From assembly GCA_023078685.1 (NCBI GenBank), contig JALGAS010000005.1, positions 1,860,001-1,924,000 of the forward strand: a stretch of 64,000 bases of DNA. Direction: 5' to 3'. This DNA is from Neopestalotiopsis rosae (taxonomy: Eukaryota > Ascomycota > Sordariomycetes > Amphisphaeriales > Sporocadaceae). The notes beneath the pieces are model-generated. The model saw only the letters and a program-made list of their open reading frames with translations, had not been told where the DNA came from and did not search any database. The position numbers and the translations under genes were made by a program. Positions 51,301 through 63,972 of the stretch are shown one piece after another; within the stretch, counting starts at the first letter, position 1; each line of letters begins with the position of its first letter.

Positions 51301-53399
51301 GATCTCTCATGGCGCATGCCACAATATCTCAAGAGCGGACCACATTTGAGATTCAAAGCCGGTTTGAATCTCGTTGGGCCCGAAGAATCGGCATACTCTC
51401 CGTCGAATGCTTCGGCTCTGGGTGTTCGCGAAGACATACTGCTTCTCCGCCTGCCCGGACTTTCCCACCACGTTGTCTCCTTTTCGATGGGACCATTTTC
51501 GGGTGTTTTGGGAACCTGTCCATGAACGTCGAGCAACTGATCTGAGAGCAAACCGACCGTCGCCTTCTTCCACTCCTCCAGGAACTTTGGAGGCTGGTAA
51601 GCGGTCTGACCGGGATGCGACTTGTCCCTATGGAAATATTCCCGAAAGTGGTGATGATAACTTTCTTCTTCATCGTAATGCTCCTCGTCAGAGTGGTCTG
51701 ACATTGATCTCTGATCGGGAAATTGGACGGCCTTTGCGCGGTTACCATTCTCTCGGGCATATTCTTGCTTCGGCGGACGAGGTGGCGGTTGCCGCTTGTT
51801 TCCCATGGAAAGTGAACGACCTAGGCCAATGGCTGCAGCAAAGCTTCTGGCTCGGCTCGGAGGCTCTTGATACTCTTCATAGTCGTCGTATTCGGGGTCA
51901 CGGACGTCCATTGATGGTCTCGTGTACGCTCCTGGCTGCTGTGGCGTCTTCTTCAAGGTCCCTCCGAAAGTCTTGGATCTCGAAATGCCAGCGTCATTGT
52001 ACGCTTCTGGCTCATCATACTCGTCGTTACGGTTGCGGACAGACGGGAAACGTTCTTCTGCCTCCATGCGTTTGCTGTACCAAGGGTCGCCAGGCGGGTT
52101 CTTTCGAAGTTTATTGCTAGCGCTGCGGGCGATTCCTAGACCAGGGATGGCTGCAGCCCCCGGGGACTCTGCAGGCGAACCACGATCATCATCCTCTCTC
52201 TGTGGGACAACTGGATCATTCTTTACAGTTCGATCGCGAAAGCTCATGTTGCGTTGAGGTGGCACAGCGCCTCCGGGCGCAGATATATTTCGGCTCTTCG
52301 GGGTATGTACCTGAGCATACTGAGCCTGGCCAAGCGAAACACTCCGTCTATGGTCGTCGGAACCACGTTGCGCAGCTACATCCCTCTGGGCTGTGACAGC
52401 AGCACGCTGATCCCACGGGAGTTCCGCCGTAGGCGGACGTTGATACTCGCCCTTTCCGACGGACTGTCTACGTGCTCTGAAATGAACCTGTTGTGGCGAG
52501 GGTCGGTCGCGGTCGATGCTTTCTGCGGCAGGAGAGTTTACGCCAGCTTCGGCCGCTGCTGTGGCTGCTTTCTGCCGCGCACGTTTTTCGGCAGCCTCCA
52601 CACGGGCACGTTTTTCTTCTTTGGTCAGACTGTCCAGCGTCAGCTCAAGTCTCTGTAGAGGTGACCGGTCATCTGCCCACTTTTGCCGTGATCCATCGGG
52701 ATCCACTGAGTCTCTCCGGCGATGCAACGATGTCCGATCGGGCCTGTCTCCATTGTGGGACCGTCTTGAGGATCCGGCCCTGTAAGGTCCAGCGCCTGTG
52801 TCAGCCATTGCACGTCGTGCCCTTCTTGCTTCCAGGTCCTCCTCGAAAGTACGAGGAGTCCTTCTTGCATCCGAGTCTTCTGCCTCCATATCTGCAACAG
52901 CTTTGGCAAGAGCAATGGATCGGTGGGCCGAGGCGGGTGGGCCTGGTCTACCTGAAGCGTCGAAAGAATATGGTGAGTTGGTGCCGTTGCCGTGAGGATC
53001 TTTATAACTGAGCGGAGGAAGTCTAGGCACATCCGGTGCAGTAGGTGGCGTTGCGCGAGCAGCCTCTGCAGAAGAATCTCCGTTGGCCCTTGTACTACGT
53101 CTCTTTCGCTTGTCTGCCCAATCGCGCGGGTACTTGCCTCCTCCGTAGGGAAGCGTGGGCGGTCGCGGCGCCAGGCCGTCGTCGGAGTATGTAGGCGATG
53201 GCAGTGGACTAAAGGTCGAGTCCTCGGTTGCCTGAGTCTGTATCGACTCACGATTCAATCTGTTTTGCGATCGGGGGTTAGATGTAGGATCGTCCAATGA
53301 CGGATTGCGATCGTAAGCTCGACTACTATGATCACCGGATGAACGTCGACTCTGTGAAGGTAAGTGACCCCAGTAGGGTGCAGACACTGGACCGGACAT
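48373..53399 (-). CDS. PhoD-like phosphatase domain protein, very large
   Basis: Exons 53399-49966 and 49909-48373 give 1,656 residues. The intron (GTGAGT donor, ACTCAG acceptor) joins RLVWLEN to ILTSRLMDPVKAMGKAG in frame. The start is the ATG at 53399 (MSGPVSAPYWGHLPSQS); upstream in-frame sequence lacks an ATG. Residues 1-~680 are charged, Ser/Pro/Arg-rich and probably disordered. The PhoD-like metallophosphatase region spans about 685-1300, with MIGGGDQIYND near 935, NMYDDHDIIDGFGSYPDHFM near 1006 and LSGDVHLAAIGQFF near 1215, supplying the metal-binding Asp, Asn and His residues. A second disordered stretch carries PPPTPPPEEY and repeated RRFSSKK/RSFSRK/RTLSLG motifs that look like basophilic kinase sites. 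The substrate is unknown; fungal relatives are cytosolic and uncharacterised. There is no signal peptide, unlike bacterial PhoD. Confidence 0.93.
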
Positions 53400-56368
53400 G
53401 GCGGGCAAGTGTCGGGCTCGCAGATGAGGCAAGCAGAAGGTTTATATATGAAGACGGTGATTGGGCTTCAAAAGGCTGCAGGTTGGGATTGGCCAGTCAG
53501 CCTACCTGCGGCATGTGCTCGCTGATGACGGCGAGATATTGGCTGCTGCTACTATTCTAGGTTGTGTGCAATGCTATGGTCGGCGGCTGGAAAGGTATTT
53601 TACCTACAGGCACTCCTCCATGCCTAACTCAACCAGTTTCTCGCGAGCGATGTCTAGTCAAGGGCCAGAAGACTGACTAGGCGAGCCGGGTACGACCATG
53701 TAGGAAAAGAAGAAAGGAAAAAAGAGATGGCCGATGGGTTATGATGACACTGCGCAGAGCGCAAATTGACGAGGTTGAACTTCTTCCTGAGCTGCACGTT
53801 TCCAAGGCCCGGCCAAGAGCCAACCGGGGCAGGGGAGCTGGTTGGTGGGTATCGCTATTAGTATACCCTGGTCCTTACGGGAAGTCGGGCGATGCGATTC
53901 TCGTTGGTCAATGGTAGCGTCGGAGAGATTTCTAAGTGCGTACTGTAGCGCGCTTGGAGTAGCCGAGAGGTTGCGAATCGAAGCCAGCAGATTGCTTCCA
54001 CGACTCGGAGAAAGACTCAGTAGCTGCAGTAGATGGACGGCTAAGGCAGATTCTCCTCACTCACTTGAGAGCTTCTCTGGTCTCAACCTCGAGTGTTTCG
54101 ATTCTGCGACGTCCAACTGCTGCCGGGTCTAATGGGTAGGCGGGTGGGGGAAGAATCAATTGCCATGTGCCAGAGAAATTCAATGGCGGCTATATCTGCT
54201 TGCTTTGTTGCTTACTTTGGGTACTTACTTGGACGATAAAACCTGAGTCAAGGCCAAATGCAGGAAGAATCCTGGCAGATCACTGCCTAGGGATTGCTCG
54301 TGGTGGGAATAGCGGAGCGAGCTGAAGGTAGGTTGCATGTGTAACTGTCAGGCATGTCAGGTAACCAGACGAAAAAAGAAAAGTGGTGGCTGGTGAGGAA
54401 GCAATCATTGATTAGTCCATTCACTGCACAAGGAATAAACGATGAGCGGATATGATAACGGCTCGCATCAGAGTTGCGGCCAAAAGTGACAGACAAATGG
54501 CAAAAGAAAGGAAAGAAAACGGCGCCCAATCCGTTTACTCCATGTATCTTTCCACCTGCATCTTTGTCCTACTCTACAATTTTGAGTGAGTGAGTACCTT
54601 TTGAGTCAGTATCCATCATGAGATTTCACTAGCTGCCACTCCAGTATTTAATACGGGAAGAGCCGCAATCAGGTGCCCACATCTCATCGCCCATAGTGCA
54701 GAGCTTCCCATAGTCTAGCTGATGTCATGAGCTAGGGGACCTACCTACGCTGCCTACCAGCACAAAATTCTCGATGGGCACAGCGTGTTTGATCAATGGA
54801 TCTTGCATACTAGCAACATATCACAGTTAGTGGAACAGCAAGCATCTCATGGGCGTGAGAAAAAGGCGCCAGGAAGGTGGAGATAGACGCTCGCAGTTGG
54901 GTTTCTGAGAATGAACCTCTTTCTATCACGAGCAATTCGTCTTGAATGACCAGCCACATAAATCGTAATGAGTTGTCAGAATTTTGCAGGAAATATCCTT
55001 TGACGGCGACGTTAGTAGAGACAGTAGCGCACACCAGTCAATGGCCATCCTTCTGAGCTGAGATCCTAGCGTCGATCATTGGAACTGTCCAGCCTGGACT
55101 TTGATCCCAGCTTGCAACATACATGAGCATTCAGTACAAGTCGTGAGGGAAACAGCTTTATCTAATTCCTATTCGCATATTATTCCGCGATGCGTTGGAA
55201 ACGAGTTCCACACAGACCTTGTAAAGAGAAAGTCGACTAATAGTGTGAGACAAGTGGATCCATCATAGAGAAGTCTACGATTACTAGTTTCAAGGTGTAT
55301 TATACACAGTAATAATGTGCACGGATTGCTCGAGTATGGCTCCCAGACACTTTGTCTTGGCTAGGGATTTGCGAAACAAAGTTCCGAGTGAGAGACAACT
55401 TTGGAGTCCGTCCTTGCCGTCCATGCCCATCATGTAGTATTTTGCAACATGCACCATTCTGTTCCTCCTACTCGAAAGGGGGCCGTGGAGACGCTTACGT
55501 GAGTTTCTGCAATGGCCATGAAGGGCTACGTATGGAGTTTTGAGGTGCATGGAAATAACCGGGCCATTACAAACGACAACGAATAGCCTTCCGCAAAGTA
55601 TGCTTGAAAGCATGGCAATTGATGCATAGGAGACCATGCTAGCCACAAGACACTGGAATGAACTGCAAGATCGATATGATGCCTGTTGAAATGAATAAAC
55701 AACTAGACCTCTTGCCATGTGTTTTTGATGATTACCTGCCGTTTTGCTATTCTTGGAAACTGCCATCGCGGCCCTTGTTGCCACTGCAGGCCGAGAAGAG
55801 CCACCTTACCCTACCTGCTCTACGGGGCTTAGCCGAAGTGTCCCATCAGTGCTAGCGCCTTTGGGCGACCCTGAAACCAATCGTGGCCACCTGTGCTTTG
55901 CCTGGCCTTGCTTTGCCCATCTCTCCAATCCCATCCCGCCCATTCATTGTCCTTGTGCCTGTCTAGCACAGCGACATACTGTGGCCTCTGATTCCATTGT
56001 ACTCTCGGCCCCTTGTACAATATCTTGTTGTTTTTTACTTTCTATTTCCTTTAGCTCAGCATCTCTATCTCCTAATCGCTCGACCTACATCGCCCACAGC
56101 GAGCCGACCTAAACCCCTGTATTGAGGTTCGAACCTCTCTCGACCTACAGGAAAGGAAAAGGGAAAGGGGACACGCAATTGCGACTGGGGGACCGCGCGG
56201 TCAGGTTAACCTTTTTGCCTTTGTGTCTTGCATACAGCCACTGTCTCTTCAGCACAAAAAAAAGTTATTGCAAACCATCATCTCTGTTTGCTTGCATCGA
56301 CCGCGACGAAGAAAACAACACACTCCTTTTTCTAGCGCACGCCGCCTCTTGTCGAGTCCGTCGCCAAA
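53400..56368. other. 3-kb divergent intergenic region between the PhoD-like gene and KEX2
   Basis: No gene is supported. The right ~350 bases are C/T-rich, then purine-rich at about 56150-56180, and are probably the KEX2 promoter and leader. Open frames are short on both strands. Confidence 0.5.
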
Positions 56369-58895
56369 ATGAAGCTGTCTGCGCTGCTGGCATTGTGCGG
56401 CCTGGCTGGCATAGGCTCCGCATCCAACCTACAAACCAGAGACTTTGATTCGAATGATTACTACGTTCTGCACCTCGACCGAGCCGTCCAGCCGGAAAAC
56501 ATCGCCTCGAGATTGGGACTCCGTCATGAAGGGCCGATGGGCAACCTCGCAGATCATCACATCTTTTCTACGGCCAAGCGCGACGATGATCTTGTCAAGA
56601 CCGCCATCAAAGAAAGGAGGCGGAAAAGATCTCTTGCTGGTGATACAGACTACTTGGATTTGGTCAAATTCTCCCAGAAACAGAGTTTACACGCACCACT
56701 TCAGAAGAGAATCCCGCCTCCAAAGCCCGCTGGTTTCTATCCAGTCATGCCTCGACAAAACGCCGATGCGAATGCTGTCATCAAGCAGCAGAATGTCATG
56801 CAGACACTAGGCATATCCGATCCCATCTTCAACGAGCAATGGCACTTGTTCAACACGGTCCAGTTAGGTCACGATGTCAATGTCACCGATGTGTGGTTGT
56901 CAGGTGTCACTGGCAAGAACGCCACCGTTGCGATTGTCGACGATGGTCTGGACATGTACAGTAACGATTTGAAGCCCAACTACTACGCACAGGGTAGCTA
57001 CGATTTCAATGAGCAGACCGAAGAACCCAAGCCGAGGTTGTCTGACGACAAACACGGAACCCGATGCGCTGGCGAAGTGTCTGCCGCAAAGAACGACGTC
57101 TGCGGTGTGGGTGTCGCCTACGACTCCAAGATTGCCGGCATTCGCATTCTCAGCAAAATGATTAGCGACGCCGACGAAGCTATTGCCATGAACTACGACT
57201 ACCAGCACAACCAGATCTATTCTTGCTCTTGGGGCCCACCCGATGACGGACGAACCATGGATGCCCCTGGTGTTCTCATCAAGAGTGCGATGTTGAATGG
57301 CGTCCAGAATGGTCGTGGTGGCCTCGGTTCCATCTTCGTTTTCGCCAGTGGCAACGGTGCCGCAAGCGAGGACAACTGTAACTTTGACGGATACACCAAC
57401 TCCATCTACAGTATCACAGTTGGTGCTCTGGACCGTAAGGGGGCGCACCCATACTATTCGGAGAAGTGTTCTGCCCAACTCGTGGTTACGTACAGCAGTG
57501 GAGGTGGTGATGCTATCCACACTACAGACGTAGGAGAGAATGCTTGCTACAACGGTCACGGTGGTACATCAGCTGCCGCACCTTTGGCGGCTGGCATTTT
57601 CGCTCTTGCACTGGAGGTCCGCAATGATCTCAGCTGGCGTGATATGCAGTACATTGCTATCGAAAGTGCCGTGCCCATTGACCTTGACACTGAAGAGTGG
57701 CAAGATACGTCGATGGGCAAGAAGTTCAGCCACACGTTTGGTTACGGCAAAGTCGACAGCTGGAAACTTGTCGAGGTTGCAAAGACTTGGCAAAATGTCA
57801 AGCCACAAGCCTGGTTTTTCTCCCCATGGATTCATATCAAGCAGGAAATTCCCCAGGGCAACACTGGCCTCACCTCGACCTTTGAAGTCACTGCCGATAT
57901 GTTGAAGCAGGCAAACTTGGAGAACGTCGAGCATGTTACTGTAACCATGAACGTTGAGCACACCAACCGGGGTGATCTAAGTGTTGATCTCATCAGTCCG
58001 GATGGCGTGACCAGTCATATTGCGACTACTCGTAAATTTGATTCCAGTAAGGATGGTTACGATGACTGGACGTTCATGAGTGTAGCTCACTGGTAAGTTC
58101 CCTTTTCTCCCTTGAAATTTCATTATTCCTTCGATACTAACAGAAAGCAGGGGTGAAAAGGGTGTTGGTACGTGGACGATCATTATCCGGGACTCCAAGG
58201 TCGACTCCCACAAAGGAAAGTTCATCGACTGGCATCTGAAGCTCTGGGGTCAAACAATCGACGCCTCCAAGGCCAAATTGCTTCCAATGCCCACTGAGCA
58301 AGATGACGACGACCACGACAAAATTGTTACCACCACCATTCCTCCTGGAACAACCACCGTGCCTGCAGGCTCTGATCAGACTGGTACACCTGTGCATCCT
58401 ACCGATCTTCCAGATGACCACCCTCACCGGCCTACAAAGCCTACCGGCACCGACGGCCTGCCGATTGAGACTGGCACGACCGAGGAGGAAGCTGCCGAGA
58501 CTTCTGCGGCAAGCTCGTGGGTCCCGTCTTTCTTGCCGACATTTGGTGCCTCTCCTCACACTTTAGCCTGGATCTACGGCTCACTTGGTCTCATTGGCTT
58601 GTTTGTCTGCGGTCTTGGCGCATGGTGGTGGATCGTCCGCCGCCGCCGTGCCAGCCCCCGCGATTCGTACGAGTTTGAGCTCATTGACGGCGACGAGACT
58701 GAGGGCCTCACGGGTGCAGGCGAACCAAAGCGCAAGCGGGGCGGTGAGCTCTACGATGCCTTTGCTGGCGGTAGTGACGATGAGGATGATGACGCTGCTA
58801 CTGCCGCCCACGGTGCTGTGCGAAGGAGCGTGGACAGCGACGTCTCGGAACAGGGCGGCAACGAGAAGCAGAGCTCCAGGCTGCTGGGCCGGTAG
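56369..58895 (+). CDS. KEX2: Kexin, Golgi dibasic-site proprotein convertase
   Basis: Exons 56369-58092 and 58151-58895 give 822 residues, near the length of yeast Kex2. KEX2 is a calcium-dependent subtilisin-like serine protease of the late Golgi that cuts secreted precursors after Lys-Arg or Arg-Arg. A signal peptide (MKLSALLALCGLAGIGSAS) is followed by a prodomain with its own self-cleavage site LQKR near residue 114. The catalytic triad is visible: Asp near 191 (AIVDDGLD), His near 229 (DDKHGTRCAG) and Ser near 401 (HGGTSAAAP), with the oxyanion Asn near 329 (FASGNG). A P-domain runs to about residue 615, then a Ser/Thr/Pro-rich stalk, a membrane helix near 712-738 and a ~85-residue acidic cytosolic tail with Tyr motifs (YEFEL, YDAF) of the sort used for Golgi retrieval. 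All key residues are intact. Confidence 0.97.
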
Positions 58896-59383
58896 AAAAG
58901 GGAGCTCGGCCGAGCTTGCCTCTCTCATGTGACATGCTACAGAATGAAGACTTGTCAATATCTAAGCCGATATCCATCATCATTGCTTATTTAGAAAAGA
59001 CCATTGGACGGCGTTCGGAATCAAGGGGGTCAGGGACCAGCATTGAATCAAAATGAAGATTTTCTCTACATTTCCTCTGTCGCATCGCATCTCATCAGCC
59101 AATTTACGAAATAGACGTGAGTGCAAAATTGAATGGTCGACATGCAAATCGCACTCGGACATTCATATAGTGATCAACATGTTGAACTTGTGACTTTTGA
59201 AACCACGCGGGATCAAGGACCATTCTAACAGGAGTATTGGGCAAACAAATCGCCATTTGTATTAATATTCGGTGGTGCCTGCATGAATCCCATTCAGACC
59301 ATTCAACGCCCTCTTCTGCCCAATCCAGCAGTTGGATATTTAATATCAAACCAAGTACGCAATTCAGCACGTCTTTTCTCTCA
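58896..59383. other. Convergent 3' flanks of KEX2 and SNX4
   Basis: About 490 bases lie between the two stop codons. They are A/T-richer than the genes, with no supported feature; poly(A) sites for both are expected here. Confidence 0.55.
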
Positions 59384-60918
59384 TTACGATGCGCTCACCT
59401 GCCCGTCCATCTCCTTGACGTACCGCTCCCAGATCTCAATGAGGCCGCCGTAGAACTCAACATGAGAATCGGCCAGGCCGCCAAATTGCTTTTTCATCTC
59501 GATGCGCTTGATGCGCTCAAAATCGACGACCTCCTTGACGACCTCCTCATCAAACATCTCGCTTGTCTTCTTGGCGCGCTCTGCTTCGGTTGTCAACTCG
59601 TCGATACGAATTTCGAGCTTCCGCAGACGCTCCCGCCGCGACGCCTCGTGGTCAACGCCACGGACATCCTCAATCTTGCTTCGAATGAAACTGCCGGCAC
59701 CCGAAGAGCCGTAACCGGAGGCTAGTCCATCTCGCTCCAAGGTCGACTTGTTGAGATATTCTGTCAACTGCTCGTGGTCCAGCTGCTTCTGCTCCCGTGC
59801 TTTCAAGAGATTCTTCAGAGCCATGCTGTAAGCACTCATATCCCTCAAGCTGCCTAGGTAATCCTGGTCGGTATGGTCCTTTAGTCTTCTGAGTCCTGTG
59901 CTGGCATCCTCCACGCTGGCGGCAAAGGCATGTACGGCGCTCTCGACGCCAGGCTCGAGGGTGATGAGCTTCTGGAACTGCTCAGCTAGATCCCGCATAT
60001 CGGTCTCAAGATCGGCCTCCCGACGCACAACGCGAGCAACAACTTTTTCAACATGACCCAGATCATCGTCGAGCTTATCAGCGCGCTCACGGACCTCAAT
60101 GAAGCGCTTGTCGGCCTTGTGAACCTTGGTGAAGGCATTGATAAAGGTATCGGCAAAGTTGTCGAATACACCACCGCTGCCAGGCTCGACATTAACGCTA
60201 CCTCGGGCAGAGCGGCTCTTCATGGTTGCATTCCAGTCTGGGCTCTCGAGAAAGGTGTGCAGAATGGGCGCTCGGCGCAAAATGGGATGTGCGCCCAGTC
60301 GCGTCAGGAATCTTTGCAGCGAAAAGGCCCTGCGATGTGTGAAATCAGGGCCGAATCGATCTCCGCGCACATACTCCATGCGCTGCTTGTCGGGCAGCGG
60401 CGGCACAGCACATGCCGGGTAGTCCTTGGACAAGGACTTGTAGAGAAAGACAAAGTCTGTGAAGCGTCGGCGCGAAGTGAAGTGTGATTTCTGAAAAGAC
60501 GGGAATGACGACTGTAATATCACGAGAAGCTGTCAGTAATTGCGTACCGAACGGGGGCAGGCAGATTGGTGTGAGGATAGCTGTAGACTGGCACAACGAC
60601 CGTTCTTTCCATGCCTTGCACACATGAAATCCAGCATTTTCAACTCACATTAGTTGTAACAAGGTATGATACAAAGGCATCTTTTGTGCCATCGCTTTCC
60701 TTGCGCGGCTCTGTGACAGTACAATTGAGGATGTCGCCGGACAAGCCGGGGTCTATCCGCTCTGGATCCTCCTCCATCTCTGGATGGTGTGCGCCGATGG
60801 GCTCAGAATCATCGAATACGGGGTTCGACGAGCTAGAGGCGGTCAAGTCGGCAGTATCGTGTCTGTCGCTATGCCACGAGACATTGGAAAAGTTGTCATG
60901 CTGGTCGATGACGGCCAT
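59384..60918 (-). CDS. SNX4: Sorting nexin 4 / autophagy-related protein 24
   Basis: Exons 60918-60649 and 60511-59384 give 465 residues. The ATG at 60918 has a strong context (CACCATGG) and opens MAVIDQHDNFSNVSWH. The GTGAGT donor and TTACAG acceptor join LVTTN to SSFPSFQKSHF inside the PX domain. The PX domain spans about residues 63-185 and carries the PI3P-binding pattern RRRFTDFVFLYKSL, PPLPDKQR and FTHRRAFSLQRFL. A BAR-type coiled-coil region fills residues about 215-465. SNX4/Atg24 forms endosomal tubules with Snx41/42-type partners, recycles SNAREs from endosomes and is needed for selective autophagy including pexophagy. In rice blast fungi it is linked to mitophagy. Function is well supported by the domain order and length. 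Confidence 0.95.
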
Positions 60919-62319
60919 GGTGGGCTGGCTGGAGCGAGTCTGGGTTGGCTTACCCAACGACTGCGACGACTGGACGGATACTGGCTGAGGGGTCGGCGAC
61001 TGTCATCCAGGTCTGTAAATTGCCGTGGGATTGTCGATGGGAGTCTTGTAAGAATTTCAGGTCCTCCTCGGGCCGATGTGAGGTGCGTAGAATGTCTTGC
61101 GTTCCGTCTGTCTCGTCAGCTGGACAAGGCGACGACGTAGTTGAGGTTGATAGGGCGTCAATGGTGGGCAAGCTGCGCTGTAGCTGCCGATCGGTAGTAC
61201 AAATGTGGCGGGGGATGGAGCACTGCTGGGGAGCTGCACTGCACTTTGATGCTGCCTGCCTGAGACGAGTTCCGCCCGCCTGCCCGCTATCAGTCAATCG
61301 AGCTGCAAGGTCCAAGCTTCAAGCTATGACGATATTGGCGACCAGGGTCCGTCTGGTTTCATGTTGCCAATCAACCAGCCATATAATGGCATCTTTTCCG
61401 ACTCTAGCTCTAGTTATTGTATGTATTTCTTTTTGTTTCTTGGCTCTCCTGATGCATTCGCAGACGAGCCTTTGAAGGATCAATTGATGATTCGACTCTG
61501 TAATACCAGTGTCCTTTTGATTTATGTCAAACTTTTCCACGGCTTCCCGAAAAAACACATTGTACCACATCTCTGGTTGTACTTGGTATGATCTATGGAG
61601 AGAAGTGAGCTCCAAGGACTTCAGCTGGACATTCGAAGATGTATCAATGACATGCACCTTTCCTTGATACTGTGGTACTGCGAAAAATCCAACAACTGAC
61701 TGTGATACTCTCTTTCGACCAATGGCGTCTGCTAGTCATATCGTTACTCTTCATATAGCACTTGTGTTTATACATTCACCACGGCATTAGAAGACACCAG
61801 GATAGCAAGATAAGTCGCCAATTATGGCCCAGTGCAGCAATACATTGAACACCCCGAAAACATAATTAACCAGTGACTCTCCGGCAATATCATTTCTAGC
61901 GTTCGGGTTCAAGGTGCATCAGTGCCAATGTCCTCAAATAGCGGTTACCTCTTTTCAAGCCGTATATCAGTACACCTACATGAGTACTGCCGCCAGCCGC
62001 CAGCCGCCTGCAATTTTGATTGTTTCTCCTCCATCGAGCCTAAGTATTTGCGGCTGCGAGAAAGAAGGTCTATCCTGTTGAATAAAAGCAATCATCGCTG
62101 CGAGTTTGCATAAGTTCGTACGTGCCCAAGTTGAACAGTGATCAAATTGCTTTGTAAAAGTCGTTTTGATAGTCGACCTTCAAAATATTGGTCGGGTTAC
62201 CACAATCTGGAGCAGAAAAAGAAAGCCTCCAGAACTGCTGTGGTCCAATCGGATAAGAAGCAGTGTTTGCTTGCTCAGTGAAACGCAAAAAGTATTCCTG
62301 CAAATATACAAAAACAAAT
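60919..62319. other. Intergenic stretch upstream of SNX4
   Basis: This region holds the SNX4 promoter and the 3' side of a tRNA gene. A minus-strand frame open from about 61726 to 61319 is discussed in the findings but is not called as a gene. Confidence 0.5.
62310..62314 (-). terminator. Pol III terminator of tRNA-Val
   Basis: Five T residues on the minus strand begin about five bases beyond the 3' end of the tRNA, the usual RNA polymerase III stop. Confidence 0.8.
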
Positions 62320-62409
62320 GTCGAATGCAGGGATCGAACCTGCGATCCTCTCCGAATCAATCATGATAAGGTTGTAAAGGAGATGCCCTAACCACTAGGC
62401 CAATTCGAC
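62320..62409 (-). tRNA. tRNA-Val (anticodon UAC) with 18-nt intron
   Basis: The 72-nt mature RNA folds as a full cloverleaf. The acceptor stem GTCGAAT/ATTCGAC pairs in all seven positions. The D arm is GCCT..GGGC, the anticodon stem TCTCC/GGAGA, and the T arm GCAGG TTCGATC CCTGC. The anticodon TAC lies at 62376-62374 and reads GUA valine codons. The intron, 62372-62355, sits one base 3' of the anticodon as in nuclear tRNA genes. The internal A and B boxes (TAGTGGTTAGG and GGTTCGATCC) are intact. Confidence 0.95.
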
Positions 62410-62992
62410 TTCCTTTGGATGTGGATGATGTCAGACGGCCTTACACGATATTAAGACAGTAGCTCCACATTGGTAATGTGGTCTGGAACTGGAAGTGGTC
62501 AAGTCTCTATGCTTGAGTGTCGAGACTACTGCGATAAGTGTTTTGTTACAGGGACAGGATTGCAGCTCCCGGAGAATCAAAAATAGTATAATACCCAGAC
62601 TGAATCTAAAAATGAAATCCCACAAAAGCCATGTCAATTGCAAGGTGGTTGGAATCAGACGAATAAGTGCTATTCAGCATCATTGCGGCTGGTATCATTG
62701 GCCAACCAGCTTGCGGGTGTTCTTTTTTATAAAAGACTTTTGCAAAGTATATTATTGTCTTCAAATCTTTCCTGGGTATTGTGCTTTGGAAATCTGACAG
62801 GTGCAAATAACCAGACTTGAGTATTGTCCTGGTTTGATGGACAAGTTTTAAAGTGAAGCACTGGAGCCTGGAACTTGCAGCTATATCTGCCAAGCTTGTG
62901 CATAGACAGTTCGGAAAGTGACTAGCTTCAGATATTGCGCCGGCTAGATAGGTGGAGCTCCATCTTCAACCAAAAAGCAGTACAATTTCATC
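62410..62992. other. Intergenic stretch between tRNA-Val and the recycling factor gene
   Basis: No gene is supported. It holds the upstream regions of the divergently transcribed tRNA-Val gene (-) and the recycling-factor gene (+). Confidence 0.55.
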
Positions 62993-63972
62993 ATGAGAGG
63001 CACAACCACCGCAACACTCTGGAGGCAAGGTAGAGCTCTGTGTGAGCTGCGCGGAATGTAGGTCAAGCCAATTGATATCACTATACCGGGTCAAAAGCTA
63101 ACAAAGTATGAACACACAGCACACATAATGCAGTCCGCCCAACAAGCGCTGCCCTGAGGGCAGCAGCAGCAAGCTCTTCTTCTTCACAATCGTTCGCCGT
63201 CTCCGTCCCATTGCGGCCATTACACACGACGCCATGTCGCCTCAAGAAGGGCGGCAAGGGTAAACACGCCGAGGAACGCCCATCCAAGGGCGGCAAGAAC
63301 AAGGGCAACGACAGCTCGTCCGCGCCCGCCGCCTCCTCGAAATCATCCTCTGGAGGAGGAGGAGATGGTGGAAGCTCGCAGCACCCGACCCCGAACCCCG
63401 AGGAGCCGCTCGACTTTGCCGACGTGCAGTCGCGCCTCGCCAAGGCGTCCGAGGCGCCCACGGAGGCGCTCAAGAAGCTCAAGAGCGGAGGGCGCTTCAA
63501 CCCGGACGCGATCGGGGCGCTGCGGGTGCAGCCCGACAAGAAGGAGGCGACCACGTACCCGCTGCGGGAGCTGGCGCAGGTGGTGCCGAAAGGGGGGCGC
63601 ACCATTTCCCTGCTGGTGCACGAGGAGGCCTCGATCAGGCCCATCATGAGCGCCATCCAGTCCTCGCGCGACTTCAACCAGCAGCCGCAGCGCGACCCGG
63701 ACAACGAGCTCGAGCTCGTGCTCAAGATGGAGCTCGAGAGCCGCGAGGACGTGGCCCGCCGCGTGAAGCACGTCTGTCACGAGTGGCGCGAAAAGGTCCG
63801 CCAGGTCCGCCAGAAGCGCGACAAGGTCCACGCCGCCTGGAAAAAGGACGGCCTCCTCCTGCCCGACGCCAAGCGCAAGGCCGACACGGAGCTCGACAAG
63901 GTCATCAAGGCCAAGATTGCCGAGATTGACGCCGCGGAGAAGGACGCATTGAAAGCTGCCGAGGGCAAATAG
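62993..63972 (+). CDS. RRF1: Mitochondrial ribosome recycling factor
   Basis: The body, from about 63200 to the stop at 63970, encodes an RRF domain: RFNPDAIGALRVQ, KKEATTYPLRELAQVVPK, GGRTISLLVHEE, then the paired helices with SREDVARRVKHVCHEWREKV and the basic C-terminal helix. RRF separates mitochondrial ribosomes from mRNA after termination. The upstream part is Ala/Ser/Arg-rich (SAALRAAAASSSS), fitting a mitochondrial targeting peptide. It has no ATG in frame, so a short first exon is needed; the ATG at 62993 (MRGTTTATLWRQ) fits. The splice is not unique: donor GTGAGC after 63041 with acceptor AG at 63132-63133 gives 295 residues, while donor GTGTGA after 63039 with acceptor AG at 63118-63119 also keeps frame. 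A Ser/Gly/Lys-rich linker precedes the domain. Confidence 0.87.
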
